Positions 16,798-28,647 of a stretch of DNA of 64,000 nt are shown one piece after another. The notes beneath the pieces were generated by a model, which worked only from the letters and a program-made list of their open reading frames with translations, was not told where the DNA came from and made no database searches. The first letter of the stretch is position 1. Each line of letters starts with the position of its first letter. The stretch lies in the NCBI RefSeq assembly GCF_012863495.1, contig NZ_JAAVJL010000001.1:2166001-2230000 (forward strand), written 5' to 3'. The position numbers were made by a program, and so were the translations under genes. This stretch comes from Pseudanabaena yagii GIHE-NHR1 (GTDB lineage Bacteria; Cyanobacteriota; Cyanobacteriia; Pseudanabaenales; Pseudanabaenaceae).

Positions 16798-18660
16798 ATG
16801 GCTGTTAAAAAAGAAGACCCCAAGCGATCGCGCGCTCGTCTGATTGGCAATGTCCTATTGCTAATCGGCTCAGCATTGCTCATAGTAAACATCTTTTTAC
16901 CAAATCTCTTTGCTCCCGCTTTACCTCGTGTTCCCTATAGCCTATTCGTCCATGAAGTCGAAGAAGGTAATGTCGCACGGGTTTATATCGGACAAGACCA
17001 AATCACCTATCAACTAAAAGGTGTTAGTCCTGAGGTACCGGGGGATGTGATTTCCACTACTCCTATTTTTGACCTGAACTTACCTGAACGCCTCGAAAAG
17101 AGCAACGTTGAATTTGCAGCGGCTCCCGTCAAAAAAGATAATTTCTTCGGCACATTACTAAGCTGGGTCATTCCTCCCCTGATCTTTGTTGGTATCTTCC
17201 AACTCTTCAGCCGTAACGGTGGCGGCGGCGCTCCCGGAGGCTTGCAAATTGGCAAGAGCAAGGCAAAGGTCTATGTCGAAGGTGAATCCACTAAAACTCT
17301 CTTTGCTGATGTCGCAGGTGTCGATGAAGCGAAGCAAGAACTTCAAGAAATTGTGCAGTTCCTCAAGACTCCTGAGAAATACACCAAAATCGGCGCGAAG
17401 ATTCCTAAAGGCGTATTGCTAGTAGGTCCTCCCGGAACTGGTAAAACCCTCCTTGCAAAAGCTGTGGCTGGTGAAGCAGGCGTTCCCTTCTTCAGTATCT
17501 CTGGTTCAGAATTTGTGGAACTCTTTGTCGGTGTTGGTTCTTCCCGTGTTCGTGACTTGTTTGAACAAGCCAAAAAACAATCACCTTGTATCATCTTTAT
17601 CGATGAACTTGATGCGATCGGTAAGGCACGTTCTAGCGGTGGTATGTACGGCGGTAATGACGAACGCGAACAGACCCTCAACCAATTACTCACGGAAATG
17701 GATGGTTTTGGTGTAGATGGAACGACAGTAATCGTTCTTGCTGCAACCAACCGACCTGAAACCCTTGACCAAGCTTTACTACGTCCCGGTCGTTTTGATC
17801 GCCAAGTATTAGTCGATCGCCCCGATAAGAGCGGACGCTTAGAAATTCTCAAAATCCATGCGGCGAAAGTCACTCTCGATCAGAGTGTTGACCTTGAAAC
17901 GATCGCTACTCGTACTTCAGGATTTGCAGGTGCAGACCTCGCTAACCTCGTTAACGAAGCGGCACTACTTGCAGCCCGTGCTGGACGTGAAACTGTTCTA
18001 CTTGAAGACTTCGCTGAAGCTGTTGAACGTGTGGTCGCTGGTCTAGAAAAGAAGAGTCGCGTTCTCAATGAGAACGAGAAGCGGATTGTTGCCTATCACG
18101 AAGTTGGTCATGCTCTAGTTGGCGCGCTTAACTCCAGTAGCGGCAAAGTTGAGAAAATTTCAATCGTGCCTCGCGGTATGGCGGCTCTCGGCTACACCTT
18201 GCAACTACCAACGGAAGATCGCTTCCTGTTAAGCAAAGAAGAAATTGAAGCCCAAATCGCAACTCTCCTTGGTGGGCGATCGGCAGAAGAAATCATCTTC
18301 GGTAGCATTACTACTGGTGCATCCAATGACCTCCAACGCGCTACAGAACTCGCTGATAAGATGGTGACTAGCTACGGTATGAGCGACGTTTTGGGACCTC
18401 TTGCTTACCAAAAGCAACAAAATCAATTCCTCGGTGGTATGGAGATGGCACGTAATGTCAGCCCTGCGACTTCGGAAGCGATCGATAAGGAAATCAAAAC
18501 CATCGTCGAGAATGCCCATGCAAAAGCGCTAGCAATTCTCAATGCTAATCGTGATTTGCTAGAGTCCATCTCTGAGAAGCTCTTAGAAACAGAAGTAATC
18601 GAAGGAGAATTTCTCACTGGTTTGCTATCTCAAGTTAAACCTGCTGAAGTTAACGTCTAG
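16798..18660 (+). CDS. ftsH: ATP-dependent zinc metalloprotease FtsH
   Basis: 620 residues. Two membrane segments (about 20-40 and 115-137) flank a periplasmic/lumenal domain. The AAA module has Walker A GPPGTGKT (residues 210-217), Walker [11 protein letters not shown], pore-loop FVELFVGVG and the second-region-of-homology arginines ([17 protein letters not shown]). The protease domain has HEVGH at 434-438, a zinc motif with Val in place of the more common Ala. Cyanobacteria carry four FtsH proteins that form hetero-hexamers; they degrade damaged photosystem II D1 protein and regulate iron and carbon responses. I cannot tell which paralogue this is. It is a single gene with its own terminator. 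Confidence 0.95.
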   Translation: MAVKKEDPKRSRARLIGNVLLLIGSALLIVNIFLPNLFAPALPRVPYSLFVHEVEEGNVARVYIGQDQITYQLKGVSPEVPGDVISTTPIFDLNLPERLEKSNVEFAAAPVKKDNFFGTLLSWVIPPLIFVGIFQLFSRNGGGGAPGGLQIGKSKAKVYVEGESTKTLFADVAGVDEAKQELQEIVQFLKTPEKYTKIGAKIPKGVLLVGPPGTGKTLLAKAVAGEAGVPFFSISGSEFVELFVGVGSSRVRDLFEQAKKQSPCIIFIDELDAIGKARSSGGMYGGNDEREQTLNQLLTEMDGFGVDGTTVIVLAATNRPETLDQALLRPGRFDRQVLVDRPDKSGRLEILKIHAAKVTLDQSVDLETIATRTSGFAGADLANLVNEAALLAARAGRETVLLEDFAEAVERVVAGLEKKSRVLNENEKRIVAYHEVGHALVGALNSSSGKVEKISIVPRGMAALGYTLQLPTEDRFLLSKEEIEAQIATLLGGRSAEEIIFGSITTGASNDLQRATELADKMVTSYGMSDVLGPLAYQKQQNQFLGGMEMARNVSPATSEAIDKEIKTIVENAHAKALAILNANRDLLESISEKLLETEVIEGEFLTGLLSQVKPAEVNV

Positions 18661-18682
18661 GGATCGCTTCGATATTACTCAA

Positions 18683-18723
18683 TGAAAAGCCACAACCTTG
18701 CTATGCAAGGTTGTGGCTTTTCA
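18683..18723 (+). terminator. ftsH terminator: 19-bp hairpin with TAT loop and T tract
   Basis: Arms 18683-18701 and 18705-18723 pair perfectly, followed by ATTTTTG. Strong intrinsic terminator. Confidence 0.85.
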
Positions 18724-18878
18724 TTTTTGTTTCATAATTAAAATCCAGAGATTTACTCAATTTATAAACCTGTGCCTTTCTCAAAAAAATAGGATTATTT
18801 GGCTATATTTTTTCGTCTACAAGAAAAAAATATTTTTAGTATTGTTTTGGGCTTAAATCTTCTGGCAGTCCTAAAAAG

Positions 18879-18929
18879 CAGAGAAACCATTGAAAGCTCA
18901 AACAAGAGAGGCTTTCAATGGTTTCTCTG
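18879..18929. repeat. 19-bp inverted repeat with 13-base loop
   Basis: Arms 18879-18897 and 18911-18929 are perfectly complementary. It stands alone in the 702-bp AT-rich gap between ftsH and the DUF11 gene. Besides this, the promoter at 19081 and a small hairpin (19264-19281) I see nothing else there. Confidence 0.6.
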
Positions 18930-19080
18930 TGATGCTTTAATCTTCAACATTCTGTAAATTAAATATAGGATTGCGAATAGATTATTATCCTGACTTTGTT
19001 TAAATTATATTTTTATTTCTGATATTCACAAACAATCTGTGTTTCTTTTATTTTCGTTTAGTTGTTGAAAATTTGACAAT

Positions 19081-19109
19081 TTGCTTAAGTTTTTATAAGC
19101 TGATATAAT
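19081..19109 (+). promoter_or_regulatory. Putative sigma-70-type promoter of the DUF11 gene
   Basis: TTGCTT, 17 bases, TATAAT. The -10 is a consensus match, the -35 is weak. It would give an mRNA leader of about 245 bases containing a CTCCAAT/ATTGGAG hairpin at 19264-19281. Confidence 0.45.
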
Positions 19110-19362
19110 GTATCTAAAATCACATATAATCTCCTATATGTGTATTGCTAAAGAGATAATAAATTTCTTTAGGGGGGACGTTTGTAGTAGGTAAATCCTG
19201 TGCAAAACGTATGTAAGCAATCTATCTACATTATTAATTAAGAAGTTAAGAGTATTTAAAACACTCCAATTTTTATTGGAGCGGTTTAATTTCGGATGCT
19301 GATTAATTGTCAATACGCATTTCATACATTAATTCAGTAAACTAAGATGGTCAGGGGCTGAT

Positions 19363-22300
19363 ATGCATTATTTGAGAAAGAATATCCAGAAACTAAAAAC
19401 AAGCAATCCAAGCAGAGTAACTAGCATTCCGATACTCCGTTATATTCTTGTCACAACGGCATCTATCTTTGCCGCTTGGCAGCTTTCTCCCCTAGTCGCA
19501 TCAAGTCAAACTGTTCCTCAAACCGCAGCTGGTACATCTATAAAAAATACTGCCACTGCAACCTACGAAGATCCAAGTCAGCCTGGGACGACGATTAACA
19601 CCACCTCAAATACCGTTACTGTAACAGTTGCAGAAGTTGCAGGTATAACCGTTGTCGGTAATGGCATATCTGACTCAACTCCCACTACGCCTGTTCTCCC
19701 TAACGATGTCCTGACCTATGACTTCTTAATTACCAACACTGGTAATGACACTACTAAAGTTACCATCCCTGCTCCTATAGTCACAGGTCCTGCAACCCTA
19801 ACAGGTACAATTACTTATGACATTGATGCTAATGGTGATGGTACACCAGAGGTCGTTGGGGGGACATTAGCCCAAGCAACTGCTGCTATTCTCAGTCCTG
19901 GAGGAACCATTAAGGTTCACGTGCCTGTTACTGTTGCGTTAAGTGCTACTTCGGGTGCTCCTATTAAGGTACAACTAGGGGATACAGGGGCAAATGATAA
20001 TAGTGCAGCTACTCAAAACCAACCAGTTAGTGGTACGAATAATGTTGCGACCGTTGATGCCCCTGATGGTACTACTGGAGAAACGACAGGTTCTCCTACT
20101 AATGGGGAGCGTGAGGTAAGTGCATTTAGTCAGATTTTAGTTGGTGCAACACCTCAAGCCTTTGCTGCAATTCTAAAAACTCAAGGTACTTATTCCAATA
20201 ATAGTACTCCTGCTAATTTCAGTGATGATCTGCAAACATACAATCTTAGTTTGAGAGTAGATAGTGCTGCTCCTGCGGGTGCAAGTCCTTCTCTCACGCC
20301 AACAGACCTAGTAGGTACATCAATTACAGTTACTGAACTTGGGGGGACAGTTACAAGAGTCTTGGTGTCTGATGCTATTCCCACAAACACCGTTCTCAAT
20401 GCTACGCCTACGGCTCCAACAGGCTGGACAGTGGTTTATACCGTTACGCCTACCACCACCAATGCTAACGCTGCAACTTGGACTACTACGGCTCCTGCTA
20501 CGTTAGCTAATACTACTCGTGTTGGCTTTATTAATGCAGGTCCGATCGCTAAGGGAACAACTGTGACTGGCTTCGCTTTCCAAGTCAAAACCACAGGATT
20601 GAATGCTACTAAATACCTCCGATGCAGGCGCAGTGAGTAGTGGCGTTTACTATGATGCTTGCGGCTGGTTAGCTAATCCCTCCGATCCCGGATATCACAC
20701 AAGCGCAAATGTCTGTGCGGGACCAGTTGCCGACCAAGACACCACTGGAGATGGCAAAGTTGGGAATACGGTCACAACCAGATATCGAGTGAAAGTTCTC
20801 TCAACGGGCACTGGAACTAGCAGTAATACTCTGCAAGTCAATCACCTGATCAATGACTTCTCAGGAGGTAGCTATCACTATAACTCTGACTATGGTTCAG
20901 GCTTAGGTCAATCTTTAATTACAGTGGTTGATAGCACTACAGATTTACAAATTACCAAATCTCATAATGGCAACTTTGCGACTGGCGCTAATAATGTTTA
21001 TCAGTTGCAAGTTAAAAATAATGGTCCCAATGCTGCCAGAGGAACCTTAAGAGTTGTCGATACATTGCCCACTGGTTTTAGCTATGTTTCTGCAAGTAGC
21101 ACTGATCCTTGGACTTGTTCGGCAGTTGGACAGGTCGTAACCTGTACCAATCCAAACACCAGTAATTTTGCAGTTGGTGCAACTTCCACTATTAATTTGA
21201 CGGTCAATGTTTCTACTAGTGCAGCAGCCTATAGCCTCAATACTGCCACCGTCACTAGTGGTAGCCCTGATTCCAACCTCGCGAATAATACATCTAGCGA
21301 TCCTACGACAGTAATTAAGGGGACAAATTTAGTCTTATTAAAAGATGACTCTGCTCCTGATCCGACGGAGCAAACTTTTGTGGCTGGTTCTACTGCTACC
21401 TATCAACTAACTGTCAAAAATACTAGTGGCTTTGATGCATTGGGACCGCTCACAATTATTGACACGCTACCTACAGGGTTAACCTATAGTTCGGCTACAG
21501 GAACTGGTTGGACTTGTACTGCCAATGGACAAAATGTCACCTGTACGAATCCCAGTGGATTAGCTAGTGGAGATGGAACCACGACTGGTATTTCTAGCCT
21601 CAGCCTTACTGTTAATGTTTTATCTAATGTCCCTACTTCTGTAACCAATACGGCAAGTCTTACTAGCGGCAGTTTAGACACTAATCCTGCTGACAATACC
21701 AATATTCAACAAACAAACCCTACTACTAAGCCAGTTCCCGACTTGATCATCAATAAAACCGATAATGGTCAATCTTTTGCTGTCAGTCAAAATGGAACCT
21801 ACACGATTACTGTCACTAATCAAGGGGTTGCCGCAACTAGTGGGCTAATTACGATAACTGATACTTTACCAGCCAGTTTTAATTTTGTTTCTGCGGCTTC
21901 AGCTTCGGGAAGTTCGGGATGGACTTGTACTAATACCACACCAGTTTTAGGCGCAACTATAACCTGTACTAATCCCAATCCCTTGCCGACTAATAACAGT
22001 AGCTCGATCTTAGTAACCGTTAGTCCCACAACGGTTACTGGCTCACCATTTACAAATACTGCCACCGTATCCTTACCGACAGGAGAGGAAACTAATACGG
22101 GTAACAATACTAGCTCAGATACTACGCCTGTGTTGGCATCTGGCGGCATTAATTTGAATGTTGTGAAAAAGTTGACTCAGATTAATGGAGCTAGTTTTAC
22201 ACCAGCCTGTACGACTTCGGGACAGACTGATACCTGTACTGCCACCATCAATCCTAGTAATACAATTCAATACACTATTGATATTACGAATAATTCCTCT

Positions 22301-25300
22301 GGTAGTGGTGATGATAGCAACATTACCCTTACGGATATCGTACCTGCTGAAGTTACTAACGTGAGTTGGACTTGTGACTATGTAGATGGTGCTGGCGTAG
22401 CTGGGGGAAGTACAGGCAGTCCTAGTCCTGAAAAAGCTTTAGGTAATGGTGGTAGTGTCAATGCTTGCGACCCTACTAATACGACTGGAACTCCTAAATA
22501 CAGGAAAACTGGTACTGGCAATAATATTAGCCTTGGTACGATTGGTCTGCGAAAGAGTGGTGGTAAGGTTCGCTTTACAGTTAATGGTACGATCGCTGCA
22601 TCGGGATTTTCTGGCAATTTCTCTAACAGTGCCACAGCGACCCCTTCGGCGGCTTCGGGTGCAGACTCAAATATTACTGATAATACCTACACCGTCAATG
22701 CAGTGATCAAAGGTGCAGATTTGAGCATTGCTAAAACGAGTTTTGCCAACTTCGTACAGGGGCAAAATGCAACCTATCGATTAACAGTCACGAATACAGG
22801 TACGCCTAATCTTTCGACTACCGACCTCATAACAGTTACTGATGTCTTACCCGCTAACTTAAACTATGTGTCCGCGAGTTCTGCGACGGGAAGTACGGGA
22901 TGGAGTTGCACTTACACGTCTGGAACGCGAACGGTCACCTGTAGTAATCCCAATATTTTAGCTAGTGGTGCAACAACTGCGATCGATGTCATTGTGACCC
23001 CTGTAGTGACGGGTACTTCCTACAGTGTCACTAATAATGCAAGTGTGACTACAGATGGTGACACCAATGCAGCTAATAATACAGCTAGTGTCACGACGAC
23101 TGTAATCGTTCCTGATCCTGATGTCAGAATCACGAAGACTGCTGGAACTCTTGCATTAGGGCAATCAGGTACTTATACATTGCAAGTCGATAATATTGGC
23201 ACGACAGCAGCGATCGCACCGATAGTGGTGACAGATACTTTACCCACAGGTTTGAGCTATGTCTCAGGTACAGGTACTGGTTGGATCTGTTCGGCATCTG
23301 GGCAGACCGTGACCTGTACGAATTACGCCAATATTGCCGCAGGTGGTTCGGCTCCTGCTCTTACAATTAATGTCCTAGTGGGAACTCAAACTGCGGCAAG
23401 TATCACCAACAATGCTAGTGTTGCTCAAGTTTCGGGTGAACCAGCAGGCAAGTTAGCTAATAACGCCACTAGTTTAGTTAGCTCTGTGACTCAGGCAGCA
23501 GATTTGTCGATTGTGAAGAGCCACTCTGGGAACTTTATCCAAGGACAAAATGCCAGTTATCAATTACTTGTCACCAATAATGGTCCCTCTTCTGTGCCTA
23601 GCACAATCACAGTTACAGACTCATTACCGAATGATTTAGAGTTTGTGCCTACGGGTTCAGGTGGCGGTGGATTCACTTGTAGTGCAGGGGCAGCCAAGGT
23701 TAATGGAACTCCCCAAGTTGTTACCTGTACTAATACTGCTGGATTGGTGGTGGGTACGAGTGCCACGATCAATCTGAATGTGTTGGTGCGTGCGACAACA
23801 GCCACTGGCACGATTACGAATACCGCAACTGTGACTAGTGCTGTATCTGATCCCGTCAGTAGTAATAATTCCAGCAGCGATCCCACTACGATTAGTTCAT
23901 TACAAGCTGATCTCAAGTTGACGAAAACTCACTTTGGAACTTTTGCGATCGGTGGTCAGGGAACCTATACCCTCTCCGTTGAGAATCTAGGCCCTGCTCT
24001 CGCCACGGGAACTCTCACCATTACCGATGTCCTACCAAACAATCTGACCTTTGCCTCTGCGGTTGGTTCCCCTTGGACTTGTTCAGCCGCAGGCTCCAAT
24101 CCTCAAACCGTAACTTGTACGAATACCAATACCAATGGATTGGCATTTGGAAGTATCACGGCTGTAAACGTTACGGTGAATATCGGCACAGGAACACCTA
24201 CAGGTACTAATAGCATTACTAATACTGCTTCGCTGAATGTTCCTGCCTATGACAATGTTTCTGCTAATAATACTGCTAGCGATCCGACAACTATTAGTGG
24301 CAGCGCGGATCTGAGTGTCACGAAAACATCTACTAGTGCATTTGTAGTTGGTAAGCAAGCCGTTTATACGATTAAAGTTACGAATAATGGAGCAAGTACA
24401 TCTGTTTCGCCAATTACTTTGGTAGATCAATTACCTACTGGTCTTACTTATGCTTCTGCTAGCGGCACAAATTGGACTTGTCCAGCTTCTTCTTCTATTC
24501 CTGATATCACCTGTACCTACAATGCCAATTTGAATTCGGGAGCAAGCACTAGTGATTTGACTTTTACGGTGAATGTCGTTGATTTAACGCCCTTGGTGAA
24601 TCCATTAACATATACTAACTTCGCTTCTGTCTATGGACCAACGCCTGACCCAAATACTGCCAATAACGTCGCACAGATCACGACTAATCAAAGTGTTGCA
24701 ACGGTTTCTGGCTATAAGTCAGTTAATCTTGCCGTTGATCCTGATGGTAGTGTGACACCCTCTGGAGGAGACACCCTGACTTGGCGCGTTTCCTATGCGA
24801 ATACGGGTCTGGTGGATCTCGCTAACTTCCAAATTGTCGATGTATTAGACTCAGATACGACTTTAGCGAGAGCTTTGGCTGCTGGAGATATCACTGTCAA
24901 TGCGATCCAAGCAACTCCCCCATCTCCCAATACTAGTTATACAGGTGCGGGTAATAACAATCTCTTTGCTTCTAGTTTTACGTTGAAGGCAGGGGGAGTA
25001 GTAACCGTGGAGATTTCTGTCAAGATTGCGGCTACGGCTGTTAATGGTCAGATTCTCCAGAACCAATCTACTGCTACGAGTACTGACTTACCTGCCGCAG
25101 GGGTGAAAACGGATAATATAGATAACACAACTACTGGTTTACCTACAGGTGTGACTCCATTAGCTAGTAGTCTTTCGCAAACGCAAACACCAACTGTTGA
25201 TCCGACCAAAGTTACTATTGTTTCGCCGATCGCTGCTACTCCTAAACTTCTATTAGCTAAGCGAATTACTGCTATTAATGATGTGGCGATCGCAGGTTTT

Positions 25301-25825
25301 GTGAATGATGGTGTTGCCTCATCTGCTGATGATGATCCTAACTGGCCCACACCACTCTCTGATTATTTGCGAGGAGCTATTAACTACAGCAATGTCAAGC
25401 CAAGCGATCGCGTCGAGTACAGCATTTATTTCTTGGTGAGCGGGAATAAAGAGCTTACTAATATCACCATTTGCGATTTAGTTCCTTCTAATACTACCTT
25501 CGTGAATGGAGCTTACAATACTGTCGGTGCAGGTAGTAACTTGGATATTGCCTTTGCGAATAGTGCTACGGCGGCTCCGACTAGCCCAACTAGTTATTTG
25601 ACAGGTTTGTTTGATAGCGATCGAGGGCAGTTTTATCCTGCTAATAGTAATCCTCCAAGTACCTGCAAAAAAGTTGACGGCACTGCCATCAGTCCAAGTG
25701 ACAACACTGACGGTCTAGTAGTCGTAAATGTGGTTTCTAGTCCTGCAACATTGCCCCACGCAACATCTATAGGAACTCCACCTAATTCCTATGGGTTTGT
25801 TCGCTTTCAAGTAAAAGTTAAATAA
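19363..25825 (+). pseudogene. Giant DUF11-repeat surface protein, split by a single-base frameshift
   Basis: Two overlapping frames (19363-20640 and 20603-25825) together encode one protein of ~2,150 residues. The N-terminus has a signal-anchor/signal peptide (RYILVTTASIFAAWQLSPLVASSQ). About ten DUF11 beta-sandwich repeats follow: each starts like DLSIVKSHSGNFIQGQNA, has V-x-D-x-L-P near the middle, and has a Cys pair (WTC...VTCTN) that probably forms a disulfide. Removing one A from the AAA at 20611-20613 joins the frames into NATNTSDAGAV with no other change. No LPXTG or other anchor is visible at the C-terminus. Such proteins are outer-layer or adhesive surface proteins. Recent mutation, population heterogeneity or sequencing error are all possible; the rest of the gene shows no decay. 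Confidence 0.8.
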
Positions 25826-25850
25826 TAGGTAGTCCTAAAAAGGAAAGAAT

Positions 25851-25903
25851 TTATTGTGGTAATGATGGGCGGCGCGAAGCGCCGCCCATCATTACCACAA
25901 TAA
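25851..25903. terminator. 25-bp perfect hairpin with GAA loop after the DUF11 gene
   Basis: Arms 25851-25875 and 25879-25903 are perfectly complementary. One of the longest of the three-base-loop class in the window. Confidence 0.7.
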
Positions 25904-26364
25904 TGCGATTTGAGGTAATTTAAAACGGGCTTTGAGAGAGTGCTTAGGGACAAACAATTAGGACTTACGCAAGAAGTATAGGGCTAGAAGGATGCTTGAG
26001 TTTTGATCTTAAATAATCAGACAAAAGCTCAAATTTAAGCTTATAGATAGAGTTGCCAAACATTTAAGATGATGTCAAACGAGCATGGTACAGGCGATAT
26101 GATTGCGTTAATTATATAGAGAATGTCAAGCAAAATGTGTAAAGTCTAGAAGCTAGAGATAGAGATGCTGCTCTTCGAGGATAGCAAAGCTTCGTGGATA
26201 CGCATTTGGCTATGCTCTCACAAGTCATATTGATATTTACAATAATTGGAAAAAATACTGGAACACAATGGGATAGGACTATTCCTGTTACACTAAAAAA
26301 TATTTTTATACATTGAATCTTATTAATTCAAGATATCTTTAGGGATACCTCAGCTAAAATCAAT

Positions 26365-27028
26365 CACTCATTCTGGTCTATATCGGTAGAATGGCGAGTT
26401 TATTTGTTATTCCTATTAATTGTTTGGGCTTGGAGAAGATTTGGAGCTATTTTAACGGTGATAATAGCAACATTGAGTGTATAATTAATTGAGTTTACTG
26501 TGTAATTTTCATCTCTTAATATTAACAATTATTCTTGGGGGATTTGTCCACACTATATTGGATTATTTACTTTCAGGATGCTGGCGGCAGAAATATCCTA
26601 TGGTGATGGTTGTTTATCAAGATTAAAAAATAAGTTACCATGTGGAATGATTACTATATTAGTTGGTATACCTGCGTTAGTTGCTTATGTAGTCTTGTGG
26701 AAAACTGCTTGGTGGTCTTTGGCTGATTTGTTAGCAGGTATTTGTGCAAGTTGCTTACTCATCAGATTAGCTTCTAACGATCAGAGCCAGCTTTATAAAG
26801 CATTATCTTGGAAGCCACTTGGTATTTATAGGGGCATTTGCTTATAGTCTATATTTAATGCATGCTCCACTTTTACAAGTGATGTGGCTCTATTTCATAG
26901 AGCCATTTTCCTTCGTTAATACACCTGTATTAATTCCTTTGTTGAGCATGTTGTTACCTAGTATTGTAATTTCATATTTGTTTTTGCTTGTGTGTGAACG
27001 ACATTTTTTAAGAAAATCTACAAAATGA
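26365..27028 (+). pseudogene. Broken acyltransferase-3 (OafA/YrhL-like) gene
   Basis: Fragments of one membrane acyltransferase lie in order but in changing frames. HSFWSISVEWRVYLLFLLIVWAWRRFG (from 26365) is the family hallmark SxEW segment and ends at a TAA at 26482; NNYSWGICPHYIGLFTFRMLAAEI (from about 26520, same frame) continues it to 26847; the C-terminal helices AFAYSLYLMHAPLLQVMWLYF (from 26819) are in another frame. At least one stop and one frameshift make it non-functional. Intact relatives O-acetylate or acylate surface polysaccharides. The 26000-26360 stretch holds no clear coding remnant. Confidence 0.7.
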
Positions 27029-27031
27029 AAT

Positions 27032-27211
27032 GACGAGTCAATTTCTGTTTTAGCTCGTCAATGTCTTAACCATCGTATTCCCACTAAAGAAATCTTGACA
27101 GAGTAGACTGCCTTCTGGAAAGACCAACTCAATTTACAGAAAGCTAACGTCACTTGGCTTTTCTTAAGCACTAATGCAAGAGTTAAATTGAAGATCTTTT
27201 ACCTTTGGATA
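27032..27211 (+). pseudogene. C-terminal remnant of an IS630-family transposase
   Basis: One frame reads SVLARQCLNHRIPTKEILTE, a stop, then TAFWKDQLN...VTWLFLSTNARVKLK. This matches the end of IS630 transposases, in which SVLxRQCLNRRIP and WQFTTxDARIKLKxLYP are conserved. The rest is gone and no terminal repeats are recognisable. With the broken acyltransferase it marks a decaying insertion scar between 25.9 and 27.3 kb. Confidence 0.65.
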
Positions 27212-27313
27212 GAACATATTCTTAAGGGATTACAAACTGAAAATCTCTGTTTTTTAGATTTACTGATTAACTAGTAATCAGACATAAATGGATAAGGACT
27301 GTTAGATAAACTA

Positions 27314-27901
27314 ATGAACATCGCTCTTTTTGGAACTAGTGCCGATCCGCCGAGCATCGGACATCAAGAGATCTTGCAGTGGCTGGGTAACCATTATGAT
27401 CGCGTATTGGTTTGGGTATCGGACAACCCCTTTAAAACCCATCAGGCAAGCCTCAGCGATCGCCTTAAGATGATGGATCTGACCATCGCTGCGATCCAGC
27501 CACCAGCCCAAACCATTACCCTGCATCCTGAACTTAGCGATCCGCGCACAATTAACACTGTCGAGAAAGCCAAACAACTTTGGCAAGAGGCAAACTTTAC
27601 CCTCGTTATCGGTGGCGACCTTGTACCCCAATTGCCGACATGGTATCGCGCCCAAGATTTGCTGAGCCAAGTCAAACTGTTGGTCGTGCCACGGCAGGGC
27701 GTAACCATTGCCAAGACAGATATCGATCGCCTTGTGCATATGGGTACTGAAGTGGCGATTGCCCCTGACTCTACCTCGATTCCTAATGTTTCTTCGTCCG
27801 ACTATCGCAACAATGGTAACAGTTCAGTCATAATACCCACAGTCGCAGCATATATCCAACGAGAGTCGCTTTACGCATGGCAGACAAGTCCCGCCCCATA
27901 G
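27314..27901 (+). CDS. nadD: Nicotinate-nucleotide adenylyltransferase
   Basis: 195 residues. Nucleotidyltransferase fold: the first motif ALFGTSADPPSIGHQEIL carries GTSxDPPxxGH, the substrate-binding VWVSDNPFKTH follows, and the ISSTxxR-equivalent near the C-terminus reads NVSSSDYR. It transfers AMP from ATP to nicotinate mononucleotide to make deamido-NAD. The next gene, an NrtR-like regulator of NAD metabolism, overlaps its 3' end by 25 bp, so the two are co-transcribed. Confidence 0.85.
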   Translation: MNIALFGTSADPPSIGHQEILQWLGNHYDRVLVWVSDNPFKTHQASLSDRLKMMDLTIAAIQPPAQTITLHPELSDPRTINTVEKAKQLWQEANFTLVIGGDLVPQLPTWYRAQDLLSQVKLLVVPRQGVTIAKTDIDRLVHMGTEVAIAPDSTSIPNVSSSDYRNNGNSSVIIPTVAAYIQRESLYAWQTSPAP

Positions 27902-28608
27902 CCCCTAAACCACTAGCAGACTTCAAAGTCGGTGTCGATAACGTGATCTTTTCTGTAGATACTGAGCAGAATCGTCTATTAGTGCTACTGGTGATGCGCC
28001 AACATGAACCCTATCGCGATCGCTGGTGTCTGCCCGGAACCCTCGTGCGTCAAGGTGAATCTCTCGAAGAAGCTGCCTATCGGATTCTTGCTGAAAAAAT
28101 TCGCGCTAAGAACCTCTATCTCGAACAACTCTACACCTTTGGCGATATTGGACGCGATCCCCGAGAAGCTCCAGATAGTTATCATGTTCGCTATCTCTCT
28201 GTCAGTTATTTTGCACTTGTTCCCTTCTCTCAAGCAGAACTAATTGCTGATGGAGTATGTGGAATTGCTTGGTATCCTGTACAGCAGGTTCCCGAACTCG
28301 CCTTTGATCACAATCGCATTCTCGAATATGGTCATCGCCGCCTCTGCAATAAGTTGGAATATAGCCCTGTTGCCTTTGATGTTTTGCCTGAAGCCTTTAC
28401 CCTCAGCGATCTCTATCAGCTATATACGACGGTTCTTGGGGAGAACTTTTCAGACTATTCTAATTTTCGGACTAAATTATTAAAGCTAGGTTTTCTGAGT
28501 GATACTGGCATCAAGTCTTCAAGGGGGGCAGGTCGTCCCGCCAGCTTATACCGTTTCGATGCTGAAGCCTTCGCTCCCTTTAAGGACAAACCGATGGTCT
28601 TTATTTAA
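27877..28608 (+). CDS. nrtR: NrtR-like Nudix/winged-helix regulator of NAD metabolism
   Basis: 243 residues. The Nudix domain (about 18-150) has the box GTLVRQGESLEEAAYRILAEKIRA, where the catalytic R-E-x-x-E-E-x-G-U core is reduced to R-I-L-A-E-K-I, so hydrolysis is unlikely. The C-terminal winged helix (EAFTLSDLYQLYTTVLGENFSDYSNFRTKLLKLGFL, then GAGRPASLYRF) is characteristic of NrtR repressors, which sense ADP-ribose and repress NAD salvage and synthesis genes. It overlaps nadD by 25 bp. pncB at 54.2 kb is a candidate target. Confidence 0.8.
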   Translation: MADKSRPIAPKPLADFKVGVDNVIFSVDTEQNRLLVLLVMRQHEPYRDRWCLPGTLVRQGESLEEAAYRILAEKIRAKNLYLEQLYTFGDIGRDPREAPDSYHVRYLSVSYFALVPFSQAELIADGVCGIAWYPVQQVPELAFDHNRILEYGHRRLCNKLEYSPVAFDVLPEAFTLSDLYQLYTTVLGENFSDYSNFRTKLLKLGFLSDTGIKSSRGAGRPASLYRFDAEAFAPFKDKPMVFI

Positions 28609-28647
28609 AAGTTTTTGTGGCATGGCAAAGCCATGCCACAAAAACTT
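28609..28647 (+). terminator. 18-bp perfect hairpin with AAA loop after nrtR
   Basis: Arms 28609-28626 and 28630-28647 pair perfectly; the stem overlaps the last base region of the nrtR stop. No T tract beyond the stem. Confidence 0.65.

Noticed and set aside
17343-17873. Long minus-strand frame inside ftsH
   Set aside because: Antisense shadow of a highly conserved gene with all motifs on the plus strand; Arg/Ser-rich composition, no recognisable domain.
20605-20625. Programmed ribosomal frameshift at the DUF11 frame junction
   Set aside because: No slippery heptamer or downstream structure is seen, and a single-base insertion in AAA explains the junction simply.
23560-23916. Minus-strand frames across the DUF11 gene (also 21820-22149, 22378-22635, 24083-24430)
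   Set aside because: Low-complexity translation of repetitive beta-sandwich DNA; all are shadows of the large plus-strand gene.
20950-24800. Repeated units that might suggest CRISPR or satellite DNA
   Set aside because: The period is ~350 bp and the repeats are protein-level DUF11 domains with divergent DNA, not short identical repeats with spacers.
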